The notes beneath the pieces are model-generated. The model saw only the letters and a list, made by a program, of their open reading frames with translations. It was not told where the DNA came from and ran no database searches. The position numbers were made by a program, and so were the translations under genes. Shown here in pieces: positions 49,901 to 63,200 of a DNA stretch of 64,000 nt. This DNA is from Eopsaltria australis (lineage: Eukaryota; Chordata; Aves; Passeriformes; Petroicidae), in assembly GCA_034509425.1 (NCBI GenBank), contig JAVTVJ010000068.1, positions 5,890,001 through 5,954,000 of the forward strand, read 5' to 3'. The first letter of the stretch is position 1, and every line of letters starts with the position of its first letter.

Positions 49901-52900
49901 GAAGGGAAGTCTCCAGGGTAATTGTCTTGAAATCAGCTGTCAGACTATAAAAAAAATTAGTTTATGAGAACCAGCCCATACAACAAGAAAGAATTCTGTG
50001 TTACCCTGATCATCTGATCTGTTACCAGCAGAGCTCAGGATAAATTCAGCAGTCTTGATGGGACTTGTACTAATGGCAAGTATGAAAGAAGTATGCTATA
50101 TTCCAAATATTTTTATTTTTCTTTGAGTTGATAAGTGATCCCTCAAGAGTTATTTCCTGCTGTTACCCAAACCAAGCTTTCCTATGAATGTTTGTGTATT
50201 TTATAATCATGATAGTGTCTATATTCTACCTTGACTACTATCTTGTGACCACAGAAGTGTTATGCCAATGAGACAGGTCCTTTTTTAATTTAAATCAGCT
50301 TTTAAAACACACTAAAAAGCCAGAAGAATGCCAACAGAATTTTCAGCTTGCTGAGATTTGAAATTCTCCTGGAATTGTACCCTCTCAGTGACAAGCAGCT
50401 GCATTGTGTAGCCATTGTTTGGAAAAGTTTCTCCAAGCTCTGTGCCAAATATGATACTGTGAGTTAATTTTAAAGCCAGAAATGCAAATCTCAATGTGCA
50501 GTCACTCAGATAACAGCAAAGGCAGACTCCTCAGCAATCTGAGTCACTAATGCTATTTCCAAGAGTATAGAACACATAATTTGAGAAAGTGAACCTGAAG
50601 TGCTTGAATGAGGAGCACAGGAAACCTCTCCATGTATGTAGTGAGGATCTGTTCAATTCTCTCCCACAGCACTGGCTTCTCTCTCCCAGCCATCGCCTCT
50701 GTCTTTGCTTATTAACTTTCCTTTGAGGCTGTTGTGCAGGAATTGGGAAAGCAGTAGAATTTTCTTTCAGAAAAAAATTTCCTTTGTGCCACTATGGACA
50801 CCTTGTCTTTCCTTGGATGCTTTGTGTTTGAAATAAGCAGAAGGGTTGACAAAAACCGAGATACTGTATTTGCTGCTGAGTAATTGCTTGGTTTCCTTAA
50901 CAATCCTGGTCTGGGAGTCACCTGGACAGACAAATGATTGTGTCCATGCAGGGCTTGGTTTGAGGAAAAAGGAAACCTAGGAAGGCAGCAGATAAAGGAA
51001 TGTGAGCTAAGGAAATTGGTGCCCTGCTCAAGATTGTTGTAAAAGAGGGCAGAATTTACCACATCTCTCACTTAAAGGAAAAGATTCTGCAGCATCCTGT
51101 TTGAGGGCCAGGAGAAACAAAAAGGAAAAACACAGCAAACAAAAGCAGAATATGTGTTCTCAGCCATGTGTTACTTGTACTGCTATGCATATAATTACAG
51201 TAAACATGGTGATACGTATTGCGAATAGAACCTCATTACTGTGAAAGGAGACAGTGGGAAAAAAATTAGTCAGAGAAGTCTGACTCTGTGAAAGACAGAG
51301 CTAAAACCACTCCTTCAGAGTAACTGTAAAGGTGTAAGAGTAGATAATTTTTCCATAGTTCTTCAGTTTATGAAGAGAAAGCGCATGTCAAAAATAATTA
51401 AACCAGCCAATATTTCACAGTCACAGTGTCTAAGTTACTCTTTTTTTTCTGTATCTAAATTTCAAAGCAGCAGCGTCCTTTCCTTGCCTGCATAACACGC
51501 TGCTTCCAGATGGGTGACTTATGTAACACTGTAAGAGACACCATGTCAAGGTCTCAGGCTTGCAGAGGAAATACAAGAAACTGAGACCAAGAGAAGAGAG
51601 GAGGGGAAGTGTGAGGGTAGCCAAGAACATCACTCTTACTACAATCCTCAGCCCCTCATTGCTTTCTGACCCCTATAAGAACTGTCAGGGTCAGGAGACA
51701 GGGAAGGTTGATGGACTCCATCAAAGTCACACATTTCTAACTGCTTAAGAAAAGTTTCTCTTTTTCTATGCTAATATCATTGTAACAGTGCAACTCTTCT
51801 AGACTATGAGGTATCCTCCCAGATAGTTTTGGTTAAGCATGTTTCTTATTTTCTTTCCTCTTATTCCTGCCCTTTTGCATCCTCCATTATTTCACTTCTC
51901 TGTTCTTCTCCTTCTCTAACACCTTTGTGATGTATCACTCCAGAGTCTTCCCTCTGTTTCTATCCCCTACCCCTTTGTCTCTGTTGGAAGATTTCAGTGC
52001 AGGGAAGGAAGAATGGAAGGATATTGTTGCAAATGCAACTTCATATCTTCATTTTTCTCTGCTGCTCTAATGATGGCTATTACTGGGAGCTGCCCAGCTG
52101 TGGTACTTTTGTTGCCTTCTCCATTCAAGGAGGCAATAACTCATGTGCAGCTCAGTGTCAGCTCCATGGTAGCTAACTAAAATACTGCCTAGACACGACA
52201 AAAAAGGAGTGAAGCCCTTTCCAAATTATTTGCTCTCTTGGCTATGCTGCTGCATCACTGTTTTCTACAGGATGCATTGTACTTTAAGGCCTGCAATAGG
52301 AAATCAGGGAATCCTGCAGAGTGATGATTTCCTTCAGTCTCCAGTTCCTTGCTGACACTTTATCGGTTCACAACAAGCAAAACTGGAACTTATCACTTAC
52401 ACTGAGATAGACAAGAAAATACATTTTCTGCATCTTGAATCTTTCATTGAACTCCAGCCCATCTGTCAGTGTCTCTTTGATGTGCAGATACAAGCGTTTG
52501 AAATTTCCTTGATCTCAGACAATGGTAATACTCACTACCTTAGCTACAGCAATAGAAGATCCTCTTTGCTGATACAAGGCAACACACGTTTAGCTGATTA
52601 CATGTTGGGACCTCTACAATATTTATAGCATTCATGCTTTCCAAGATCTCAGACTACATGTCTCAGAATCCACTCAGTGTTTATGACTGTGATAAAACAT
52701 ATGCTTGCTCAAACAAATTTATCCTATCCATCTATTCAAGGTCCGCAGAGACACACTAGTTTGTGCAACTGCTATGTTACAGCATTGTTTATACAAAAAT
52801 ACTTACATTGTCAACACTGACTTAATGTACATTGTCTAGATTTGCAGGATAGTGAATCTTTATGTTCAGTAAAATTATCTATTTGCCTATTTCCTGTGCC

Positions 52901-55298
52901 CCCATCAATATAATCATCAACTTTTAATTTCCTTAATGTGACACATTTTACTGAAATTCAAGTCACAGAGGGTAAAGTGCCAACATTTTTTATAAACTAC
53001 CTTTTGAGATAAATAAAAGCTTTGTCTCCCAAAGCAATCAGTCATGTACCACCGGGCTTTGTCCTATCATCTGGCACCATCACCACTCTCTACCTTTGAC
53101 ATGAAACAATTTTGTATTTGCAAGTCCCTAAATGGACAGGATGAAACCTTTGTCTCAAGTTCCCGTATTTACTCTAGAGCAACTTGCCCAGATGAGGACA
53201 AGCACTCGTCATTCACGTAACCAATTCCTTTCAAATCAGTCTGACACCTAGGAAAACAAGAAGCTTTGGGAGGATGTCACAGGCTGGAGTCAGCAGTAAT
53301 AGCAGCTTGCTTATTTATAGTACTTTTCATCCAGAAGAACTCTGAATGCAAACATGAAGGCAAAATTAAGAAAGTACAAAGTAAGAGCCAAGCATTGATT
53401 GAGCAGTGGAGACGCCAGCCTGTGTCTAATGAATGAGGGGCAGCACTAATTATAAACGTATTTGCTTTTATTGTCGTGTTTTAGAACTTTAATGGTCATC
53501 TAATGTATTTTTTATGAGAGGAATATATTTCTTTCAAAACCTCAGGAACACGTGCAGCTGCTTTTAATTTCAATGGGAGTTGTAAAAGCTCATTACCCTC
53601 TAGATTTGTCCTTCAAATGTACTTAATTAAATATATAAAGAAGATAACCAGAAAGCCTGAAGTGGCTGAGACAGAGTTAGCACCAAACCATCTTTCCTGC
53701 TCTTTTTATCCTAGGAATAGTCACGAGTTGATCAATTATCACTTTGAATTAAACTAATTGCACAACTTCCTGGGTTTAAGTGGGCTGCAGATCGTGTGTC
53801 CCACTTTCACATCTCCTGCAATGATCCTTTGCCTACACAGTGGTGGAACAGAAGCAGCACTGCCGCAGATATTTCAGCATTAGCTCATAACAGGCAAATG
53901 GTAACAGAATGTTTGTGGCAGCTTCACAATCCCTTTGAACCACCTTTATCCCAGTACATGAAAATAACCCAAATTTTCAGCTGACAGACAAAGTACTAAT
54001 CCATTCCGTGCCTCACATTTTACAGACACTGCATAATTTTCTGGCTCCGAGCCACAAAAATTCTCATTTGAAGGAATGCTTTGTGGAATGAGAACATCCA
54101 GAAGCAGGGCTTGCAGGACTTGAAGTGACCAGCCTCTCTGGAGCCCCCTAACCTCGTCCCAACTAAGCATGCTGGGAAAATTGTTATTATATGGTCATGG
54201 AGAACTTTGTAAGCTTTCTGTAATGGAAATGGAAACACAGTGTCCCTGCCCTAAATAACTCACTTCACTTGCAATGCCATGAAGGAGGATGGGCAACAAA
54301 CCAGAATAGAACAAGGAGCTTTTGGGAGGAAGCACACACTGGTTTTGACAAAGTTATGCATAAACTGAGGAAGTATAAAGCCATCTTCAGAAGAACATCA
54401 GTCACTTAGCAAAGGCCTTGCATAGCAGGGGACAGACGGAAGAAAAAGATTTTTAGGAAAACTGTAAAAGCAGAATTTTTTTTCCCTTGCAATTTTCTTG
54501 GGGGCCTGAAATAAAAGTGGATCAATATGGAAAAAGCATGACAGAACGGAGCAGCACACTGCCTTGTACAGGATGTTCTGAGCATGGCACAAAGCATGGA
54601 GGAAATGGGCTGGTGGGGGAGCTGCAGCTGCAGGTGTGGGTCAGGGTCCTGCTGGTGCTGCAGCAGGCCTGCCTGGGGAGGGCATTTACAGCTCCCAGGG
54701 TTTCCAGGAATATCAGGAACAGGTGAAATGGCACAGGAGAAAGAGGTCCTGGGGATTATTACAGTGAAGTTCTGGAAGTGGTCACAATATATAAGGCATG
54801 AAGGGCATTGGGGAGGGCAGAGAAAATGAAGGTTTCACAGTAACATGTCACTGATAATGTGGTATCTTCCAATCTAGTTGGGCATCTGGACCTAGCTGTC
54901 CAAACCTGCTCCTGTTTTTCATTTCCTTTTTCTGTTCCTGTGGGATTTGCCTTCATTCTCTTCTTTACCATCACCTTTAAAGTACTGCTGCAAGAATGTT
55001 TTCCTCCTGCACATGCTGTGAGATAAAGTTTTCCTGATTTTCCATTTAATTTGCTGTCTGCAAGACTTACCAGAAAAATTTTCTCTCAGTTCTTTACTTC
55101 ACCTCTTAGTTTTTTCTTCATCTGTTGATTTTGTCAGTACTATTTTGCTGTCAAGCTCACTAAAAATCATTTCCAGGAGATAGTACAGAAAATCCAGCAT
55201 TTTGTTTCATGAGGGATTTATTCAATGGATTCTGATTTCCCTTTGGCAGGAAGTGGCTGTCTCAGATGACTGCTGCTTAATATATAATAGTCAAGAGA
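46972..55298. other. unique non-coding sequence, about 8.3 kb
   Basis: A GC-richer, TG/CA-rich but CpG-poor block at about 47090-47360 carries frames of 126 (plus) and 133 (minus) codons over the same DNA; neither has a domain. From 47600 on the DNA is AT-rich with no recognised gene. 51838-51986 is strongly pyrimidine-biased on the plus strand. 53430-53640 has 'taatta', 'ttaattaaat' and a CACGTG-like 'acacgtgcagctgc' and resembles conserved non-coding DNA. Around 54590-54720 a GC-rich, CTG/CAG-rich patch opens frames on both strands. Confidence 0.5.
51838..51986. repeat. pyrimidine-biased stretch
   Basis: Roughly 150 bases in which the plus strand is dominated by C and T, with runs such as CTTTCCTCTTATTCCTGCCC. 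There is no fixed period. It is a strand-asymmetric stretch of unknown origin. Confidence 0.5.
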
Positions 55299-55299
55299 G

Positions 55300-55344
<45 letters not shown>
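55299..55344. repeat. (CA)n followed by an A35 homopolymer
   Basis: Alternating CA units end at 55310 and pass directly into A that continues to 55344, 35 in a row by count. It is the longest homopolymer in the window by a wide margin. CR1 elements do not carry poly(A), so this is not the tail of the common bird LINE. A processed RNA insertion was considered, but no gene-like body or target-site duplication was recognised. Confidence 0.9.
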
Positions 55345-55348
<4 letters not shown>

Positions 55349-58300
55349 GAGTAAGCAAAACAAAAATATACGCATCATACTCAGAATAGGTAGAAAGCTT
55401 CCTACTTGTTTGCCCCCTGCATAGGGGAAAAATGCAGGAGTTATTTCTTGGAGATCATCATGAGCTGTGCAAGTAAAAACACTGTTTTATGCATTGTAAG
55501 GTAGCTTTTCAGGATGGAAATACCAGACAGAAATAATTTCCTAAGAGTGCTGTGGTTGATGGTGGATAAACAGGAGACACTCAGAGCTGAACTAGCAATG
55601 ACCTCCTCTCTAGGATGGCAGAGCTGGCAAGATGTCAAAGCCCATTATCCCCTCTGGAAAAGCAGAGGGAGATACCAAAGCAGACAGACGCTCCCGTAAT
55701 GCCTTGTCTAAACTACTTTATTGATCTCTGTCAAGATCCTCTGCCTCCCTCTGTGTCTGGTCTGCATGAGGCAAAGATGCAATGTGCAATCCAGAGTACT
55801 CAAATGACAAGAAAAGCTTTATAGATAAAAAAGCACTTTTGGCTTTTTACCTTAGCTGTAACTGTGATAGAAGTGCCACGGGTTAGGATCTGGAGCCCAG
55901 AGGGCAGATCATGAGTAGATCATTGAAGGTGATGAATTCCTACATGTGCAGGCAAATTTTCAAAAGCTGTGCTTGAACTGAGATGCCTTTGCTTTTGCAC
56001 AACCTGAGGTTCCTATATCTAGACCCAGATTTTTTGCTTCTCTGAGCACTTGAGACTTTCACTGATCTCTTTGAGTCAGGAGCCAGCAGTTCTGAAAATC
56101 TAGCCTGGGGTGAATTTTGGGCCTGCTGTAGTTAAAAGGAACTTTTCCAAGATTTCATCTGATGTAACTAATTCTGAACCCTCAAGAATTAAGTGCTTAA
56201 AATGAGACTAATGCATTTCCTGGTGGGCAAAATGGAGAAAACTTTCAGCCACTTCTATAAACTGAATTACAATATCTGAAAATCAGCATCTGTGTGATTG
56301 GGAAAAAATACTGTCTTTTGCAGTATCAGATCAATTTTCAAAAACTCAAAAGAAGGATTCCTAAAACTTATCTTATAGGCCTTTACTTTAATTTACATTT
56401 CAGTTGCCTCTTTTGAAAGAAGGAAAATTTTAATTTTTTTTGTATTTACATAAATTAAAGGCGTTAATACTGACTGTGAAGCCTAGCCCCAGTGGCACAT
56501 GGCACATGTGTGCTGCTAAAAGGGCCAGGCCTCAGACTGTTGAAACCCTCTACTGAAGGAGAGTATTTTTCATATATATTTTATACTAGATATGAGGTCT
56601 AAAATACTCATAATGCCAAAATTCAAGTTTGTAACTGTAAGTCTGTTGACTCCCTAAGATAAAAAATAATTATGGGGAAAGAAGAAGCCCTATGAACAAC
56701 TCTGGGAAGAAGAAGTTCTATGGAAAACTTTTCTACGTAGCAGAAAGGAATCAATTTCAGACAAGCATAAAAGTGCTCCATTAGCATTTGTGCAGGTCCT
56801 AAGCAGTTACACAAGAATGCAGCTCAATGAGATTTTCTGAATGAGCAGATAAATAATAAGGCCCTTGAGACACATCATTTGCATTCAATAATAGCTAGAA
56901 AATTCCTTAATAAAAATGAACAGTAGGAATCCAGGAATGGGAGCCTGCTCACAAGACAGCATTCTGGATGTGGGGTTTCCACAGCTGTGTCCTAATTTAA
57001 GGGTCTAATTTAAGAAAAAAATAATTATACCCCAGAAATATCTGTTTTTTTTCTCCACTGACTGTAAAATGGACTAGAGGTCAGCACTCAGCTGGGACAC
57101 CTACATTGTACCACTGGGCACAAAAGAACTTTACCTTCACACAATAACAGTTTATTACAGCAATCACGTGATTTTTCTTTATATGCCTCATTATATTATC
57201 TTAGCCTCCATCTCCCTGTCATATTTTCTTAAAGTTTTAGTTATCAGGCAATTGGTAGAGCTTTACACTGAATTCCAGTGTATCCCATTGCTCAGATGGT
57301 TTCTGGGAGTATATAAGGGATTTTGCAAAGTCTCTCCTATTATGCATGGGGAGAAATGTACAGGTTGTCTGTATTAAACATAAAATTAAAAATTAGGTAA
57401 TTAGATTAATAACATTCTGTCCTTTTAATCATGGAATAGTCTTAAATAATCGTTTGCTGTCTTCTGTCTTGGTTCAAGCTTTCTTTTGGGAGAACAGCTG
57501 CACACTTTGGCCATTCATGGGCTGGCATTACTCACCAGTCTCTGGGCAAGAATTCCAAGCCAAACACCATGTCCAGTGGTTTCTGTCTGGAGAAGGCATG
57601 GGTCTTCCACATTCAGCTGTAGTGAAGAAGATTATAATAAAAAAAAATTAATAAAAGATTGTCTTGTTACCATCTTCAACATTTCCATTTCTCCTAAGGT
57701 AAGCAGTAGTATTGTCTGTCTACTATACTTAATCTTATTGCTTCATTGCTCTTATCTCAGACAGTATTTAATCCAAGCTAGGGTCAGAAGATTGCCTTGC
57801 AGTCTAATTGGAGATAAAAGAAATAATTCTAATTTTAAAGACTTTTTATAGGCTGTGTTTTGTGAATATTTCATTGAAAGAGGAACAAGTATTTTTATAA
57901 GCTAAGTTTTCAGAGTAGTTCAGTTGCTTAAGGGCATTAGCCAGTGAACATTAATTTGCAGTAACATCTTAAAGCTTTAGAACGAGATTCTCCCTGGATA
58001 TTTGTGCCCTGGTGAATATTGCATAAAGGAAAAGGAATAAGATTTTTTTTAGAATATTTTCTTTGTACCCCCTGAGTTCAGCACTTTTCCTCTGTATTAT
58101 TGTCTGTAAAACAGATCTCAGAGGTAACTTTACCAAGTGTCTCAGGATTATATTAGCTACCTCAGTGGACTTTGCAGGAACATTGCTTTTTTAGAAATGT
58201 AGCTTTTACCATTAACTTCTGGAGGGAACAAGCTGAAAGCTGTAAGTGAATGATGCCCTGCCAGGCATGACTCTGGATTGCTGTGACAGGAGATTTGGAA

Positions 58301-59279
58301 TGGAAAGGATGATGAGTGAGATGGGGCAGAGAAGCTGAAGTACACATATCCATTATAAGCCTGTTCTTTCTGTGGAAGACATGATGCTACAGAAATGATG
58401 CAATGATGCAAATCAATCTTTCCAAGGAAAGAGCAGAAATTCAAAACATTCTGATAGTAACTGTGGGGACATTATGGTATTCTGGAGCCAGGATAATGCA
58501 GGAATGGGGGACAGGGCATGTGAAATATTGCCTGTGCACAGCTATGCCCTCCCTGTTCTAGGAAGCCTGCATCCAGCTGGCTTCCAGCTCCTGGTTACAC
58601 GTGGGCCCCTTGCCATGTGGCACACAGGGCAAAGGGAGTTGCATTTTCCCGGTGTAGGAAATCACAAAGATGCTGCTAAACCCAGTCCTCCCCTCTTCCA
58701 GATTTGAGGCCTTTAAAGAATGTGATTCGTGGATTTTTAGTCCATCAGAAAAATTATGTGGCTGCAGCCCAGTGAGATCTGCGTGGGAAAAGCAGGATTC
58801 TTCTCACCTAATTTATGATGTCTCTGCCTCTGACGTAGATAATCTGAATCTGTTCCACTCACTGTAGACTCCCTTGGAGTCAATGAGGAGGAATAAACAC
58901 TTTTAGGACATGAATCATCTGATGCATTTTAGGCTTTTACATTAGAGCTGGATCACTTCCACTGTAGCACTGCCTATTTCCTCTCTATTTGATTATAGGG
59001 AGAACTTGGCTCAGAAATAGATGTCACCATCTAAAGTTAGGTGGGATGAATCCCACACAGACAGCCTGTTGTAGATGTGCTAACTGAATGGGAGATTCAG
59101 GAGCATCTTTTTTTTCATGGTGTTCTGAGGAGGAAGCCTAGAAAAGGACTGAGAAGGGGGCGATGACCATGTTCTAGAAAAATCTGTGTGTGGTGCAGAG
59201 AATGGAAAGTATGAAGCTGGAAAGAGCTGGAAAAGGGGATAAATACTGCATTGAGATGATTGCATCTGATAACAAATTA
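55345..59279. other. unique non-coding sequence, about 3.9 kb
   Basis: No gene or repeat family recognised. The frames at 57454-57851 (65 and 121 codons, plus strand, different frames) and 58157-58444 (95 codons, minus) have no domain. Confidence 0.5.
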
Positions 59280-60219
59280 TTCAGAACAGTCTAATCTAAA
59301 GCTGACTGCAAAGAGCTGTAGCAGAATCTCATAATACTGTGTAACTAGGTAATAAAATGACAAACGAAAATTAATGCTCATAAGTGCAAAGTAATGCAAA
59401 TGGAATAAAAATAACTCAAACTATTCATACATATTAACAGGCTCTAAATTAGCTATTACTATCCAGGAAATAAATTTTGGAGTGACTGTGAATAGATTTC
59501 TGGAAACATCTGATCCATGCTCATGGGAGGGCAAAAGAATAAATGAAACACTACGAGTTATTGAGAAAGGGATGGAGTAAACTGAGAAAATGTTCTTATG
59601 TCACTGCATGAATTCACAGTGCTCCCACAGCAGCCTCAAGGCAGGTATAAGAAAGCTGGAGATGAGATAGAGAAGGGCTGCAAGGTGATCAAAGGTGCAC
59701 AACAGCAAAGACAGACTTTGGCTCTCCAGTGTGAAAGAGAGATGGATGAGAAGGTAATACGATAAAAGCCTATAGAATTATAAGTGGTTTAGAGAAGGTG
59801 GATTGGGAATTCTTACATGCAATGTTTTTGTCCTTGGGGTTGAGGAAATATCCAATGATATTATCCACAGTGAATTTAAAAAAAAAAAAAAACACAAAAG
59901 GAAGTATTTTTTACAATATTCAAAATTTAGTCATAGCACTCTTTGCAAGAAAAGGCCAAAAGGATTAAAAAGTAGATATTAGATGAAATAAAAAGTATCA
60001 GTTTTCTGAGTATTAAACATTGTGGTCCAGTAAAAGTTCCCAATATCAGCTCCTAAATAGCTAACTGCTGGAAAGCTGCATTTACTTTATCACTGTACTT
60101 CTATTGTATCATGGGATACCTCTTTCCTGAAATATGGCTAATAAGCGCTGTTGAGTCCATGGTCTGGGCTAAACTGGCATTGAACCTGATACAATGTGGC
60201 AGTTTTTTTGCTTCTAAGT
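59280..60219 (+). mobile_element. old L3-like CR1 LINE, 3' half with recognisable terminus
   Basis: On the plus strand the segment at 59300-59410 ('aagctgactgcaaagagctg' then 'gtaactaggtaataaaatg', 'aagtgcaaagtaatgcaaatgg') is a clear L3-like CR1 match. It continues through 'ggctctaaattagctattac' and 'ggagtgactgtgaatag' (to about 59490). At about 59660-59690 comes 'gagaagggctgcaaggtgatcaaagg', and at about 59893-59910 'acacaaaaggaagtatttttt'. At about 60145-60219 'gcgctgttgagtcc..ctgggctaaactgg..cctgatacaatgtggcagtttttttgcttcta' matches the known 3' terminus. Internal A-rich expansion (A16) lies at 59878-59893. The frame is fully eroded. It is a 5'-truncated ancient copy. Confidence 0.88.
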
Positions 60220-63200
60220 GTGACAAGAGACTAAGGAATGGCCAAAAAACCCCACATTGGAGGAGGCCAACTCCATGGAGGATGTTTGTACCACAGGCCA
60301 GGAAGTCTGAGCTGAGTAGGGAACAGTTGTTGATTTCCTTGGATATAAGCCTGGCTTAATGGATGGCAAAGAACTCCACTGAAAGGCCACCAAGGTGTAG
60401 TAACGTAGATTTCTATCATTTGATTTGAGGAAACTTGTAATTTATTGTTCTTTTTAGCTCAACATCATTGCGAAGGCAGAGATCTTACCTTTAGCTGAGG
60501 TGTGTTCTGGGTTAGTGGCCCTACTTAAGTATCATATCAAAAGCACTGGACTTGGTCGAAAGGGGTGCACTTTGGGCACAAAGAGCTCAGAGCAACATGG
60601 ACAACTGGGGTTGTATTGAAAAGCAACTGGAGGATTACTTCCCAAGGACTGCAGGATGGACTTTTCCCTCTCTCCCCTCCCACAGTCACTATGTACAGTC
60701 CTGGACCTTTAAAGGCTGAAGTTAATACAACAGACTCAGACTTACTCTGTTTCTAAAGGTGTAATCTGCGAAAAACTCAAAATCTGAGGGCAGAAATGCA
60801 GTTTTCTAATAGGATAACTGGGCAGTGGATCACAATATCTTCAGGGGAGTTAGATCATAAGTGTAACTTTTCTCCCTGACTATGACTGGAGACAGTGGAA
60901 AGGCCTCAGATCTGACTGTGTCCTGAATTGCTTAATCTATAAATGTTGTTTACATTATAATGATATAATTAGAATGGCTTAATGATGTGATTAAAAAACC
61001 CCTCAATTCTTCTATTATTTACATTTTTGTCTATAGACATGGATTTTTCTTTGCCTGGTATTAGCATGCAGAGCTGGAACTAAGTCTTAACCTCTTCTTA
61101 TTGCATTCAGGAAATCAATTTGTTTTGCTAAAATGAAATGGACATGCGGTCTCAAGCAGCTGCATTTGAGTGTGACTAGAGAAACTCATGACTTCACCAA
61201 GGTGTCAAAAAGTGTTCTTACTGCCTGCATTCTTTTGAAGGGAATAAAGTAATTTAGAAAGTGTCATACTGAGTCTACTGAATTGATGGCAGTCTTCAGC
61301 AGGGTTTGGGATTGCACCCAAAGGGTCATTCTGTGTTGAACAGTAAAATAGAAAAAAAAAAAAAAACCAACCAGAAAAATGCATCCTGATACTTAATCAA
61401 AATCCATTTATCCCTTCAGAACCACATCTGCAGCCTCCAGTGATTATCATCCTTCCCATGCTTCCCCTCTCCATTAACATTCAGCAGAGGAAGGATGGAT
61501 GTCCTTTCTGCATTATCTAGTACCTACAGCCCTGTTCACTCGATTCCTACTTTTCCTATTTCAAACCTTCCAAAACCTCTCTCCTGGTGATGTTGCCAAC
61601 CACATGAGCTTTTAGGTTCCTGGTGAAGTTGTCAGGACTGGCATAAACCAATTTGAATTTATAATTTCTTTCAAAGTAGGGCAGATTTGGCTTGGCAGCC
61701 TGTGGGTTGTGATAAACATGGAATTCCAGCAGCAGTAAATGTCGTTTCAAGAAGCAGATGAATAATGTAAGGCTAACCTTTTATTTCACAGCTTTGTTTA
61801 TCATAACCAAATCATAATAATTATAAGTACAAATTATAATGGAGTTCTGCTTATACTGAATGACAATCAAGGCCATGTGACATGGTAGTTTTGTTTTGTG
61901 GTAAGGTTACACCTTTTATTTTGCAACCCTAACCTAAGAAAAGTGATAGGTGCTATGGATTCTTACTTCTGCACTGCAGCTAGAGCCATCACACACATCA
62001 TTGGAGCAGGAGTCGAGTCCAATCCATCATCTAGGCAGGACTTGTGGGATGAAGGATATGGAATATAAAGTGACAAACATCATTTGGGTGTAACATCTTT
62101 GTGGGAATCAGTGTGTTGTCACTTCTTGCCTTCCAGTGTACCATGAGCAAATCTGCATCTGTTATGCAACCATTTCATCAGCAGAACCTTAGCATAAAGC
62201 ATACATCAAGAAAATGTTGAAAAATAGTAACTTTTCCTTGGAGATATCAGGGGAGTTTGTTAGAAGCAACAGAGTTTTACAGCTGCCTTGCCAGACTTGA
62301 TCTTGAGAAAGTGAATTTCTGCACTTAAGCCCAAAACACTGTGAAGCCTGTCTTCTGTTCTTGATTCAACAATCTTTATATATAAAATATTCTGCTGTTT
62401 CCAAGATTTTCTTGTCATGGCTGAAGTAACACTTTGAGAAACACCCCACTGAATTCACGAGTGGTTGCAAGGGCATTTCAGATGCTCAGGTTAATGCACC
62501 TAAAATCAGTTTCATTGTCTCTACGAAGTGTTACATATAAGTACAGCATTATAAATGCCTATAACTGTAAAATATTTTCATCTTTCAGGTTTTAACAGTA
62601 CTACTAACACAGATACTCTCTGATTCCTAAAAAATGCTTTCATGATCTCTAGTTTGCTTTTAATGGAAACCTTAAGACTGCAGTCTACGATCCCCTTCCT
62701 TGTTTTCCAGTAGCTTTACTTTTCAAGAATGATTTTGAATAAACCTCTTGTTTAGGTGCTTTTTCTTCTAGTTTCCTTACATGATATTTCCTCTTCCAGT
62801 CCATGTGATCTGAATGCTTTTCAGGTCAGAGTTCAGTGTAGACAATTTCCTTGAGAGAGCTTCAACACTGCACTCTACAGAGGATAAGCACAGCATTTTC
62901 CAAGGTGCTTAACTTTGTATATGCATCAGAGATGACATGGTAACAACTTTGAAGTCATTACTAAAACCCTTGTCTCCTTCCACTTGCCTCCCAAAAGTAA
63001 TTTCATTGCATTCCATAATTTCTCTTCCCTGACTATCAGGCACAGAGAAAATGGTTAATGTTTTTAAAATAGGAAAGCTGAAACTGGCTGAACTTGAAGA
63101 GGTTGCAGCCTGGATAAATTCCTTTACCACCTGCCAGGTCCAATCAATACCCTCTTTTCCTTTAATATGGTTCAAAGTAAAAAACCACCACCAACAACAA

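Noticed and set aside
61556..61750. 64-codon minus-strand frame with charged, protein-like C-terminus
   Set aside because: No clear acceptor, donor or family match; too short to separate from chance.
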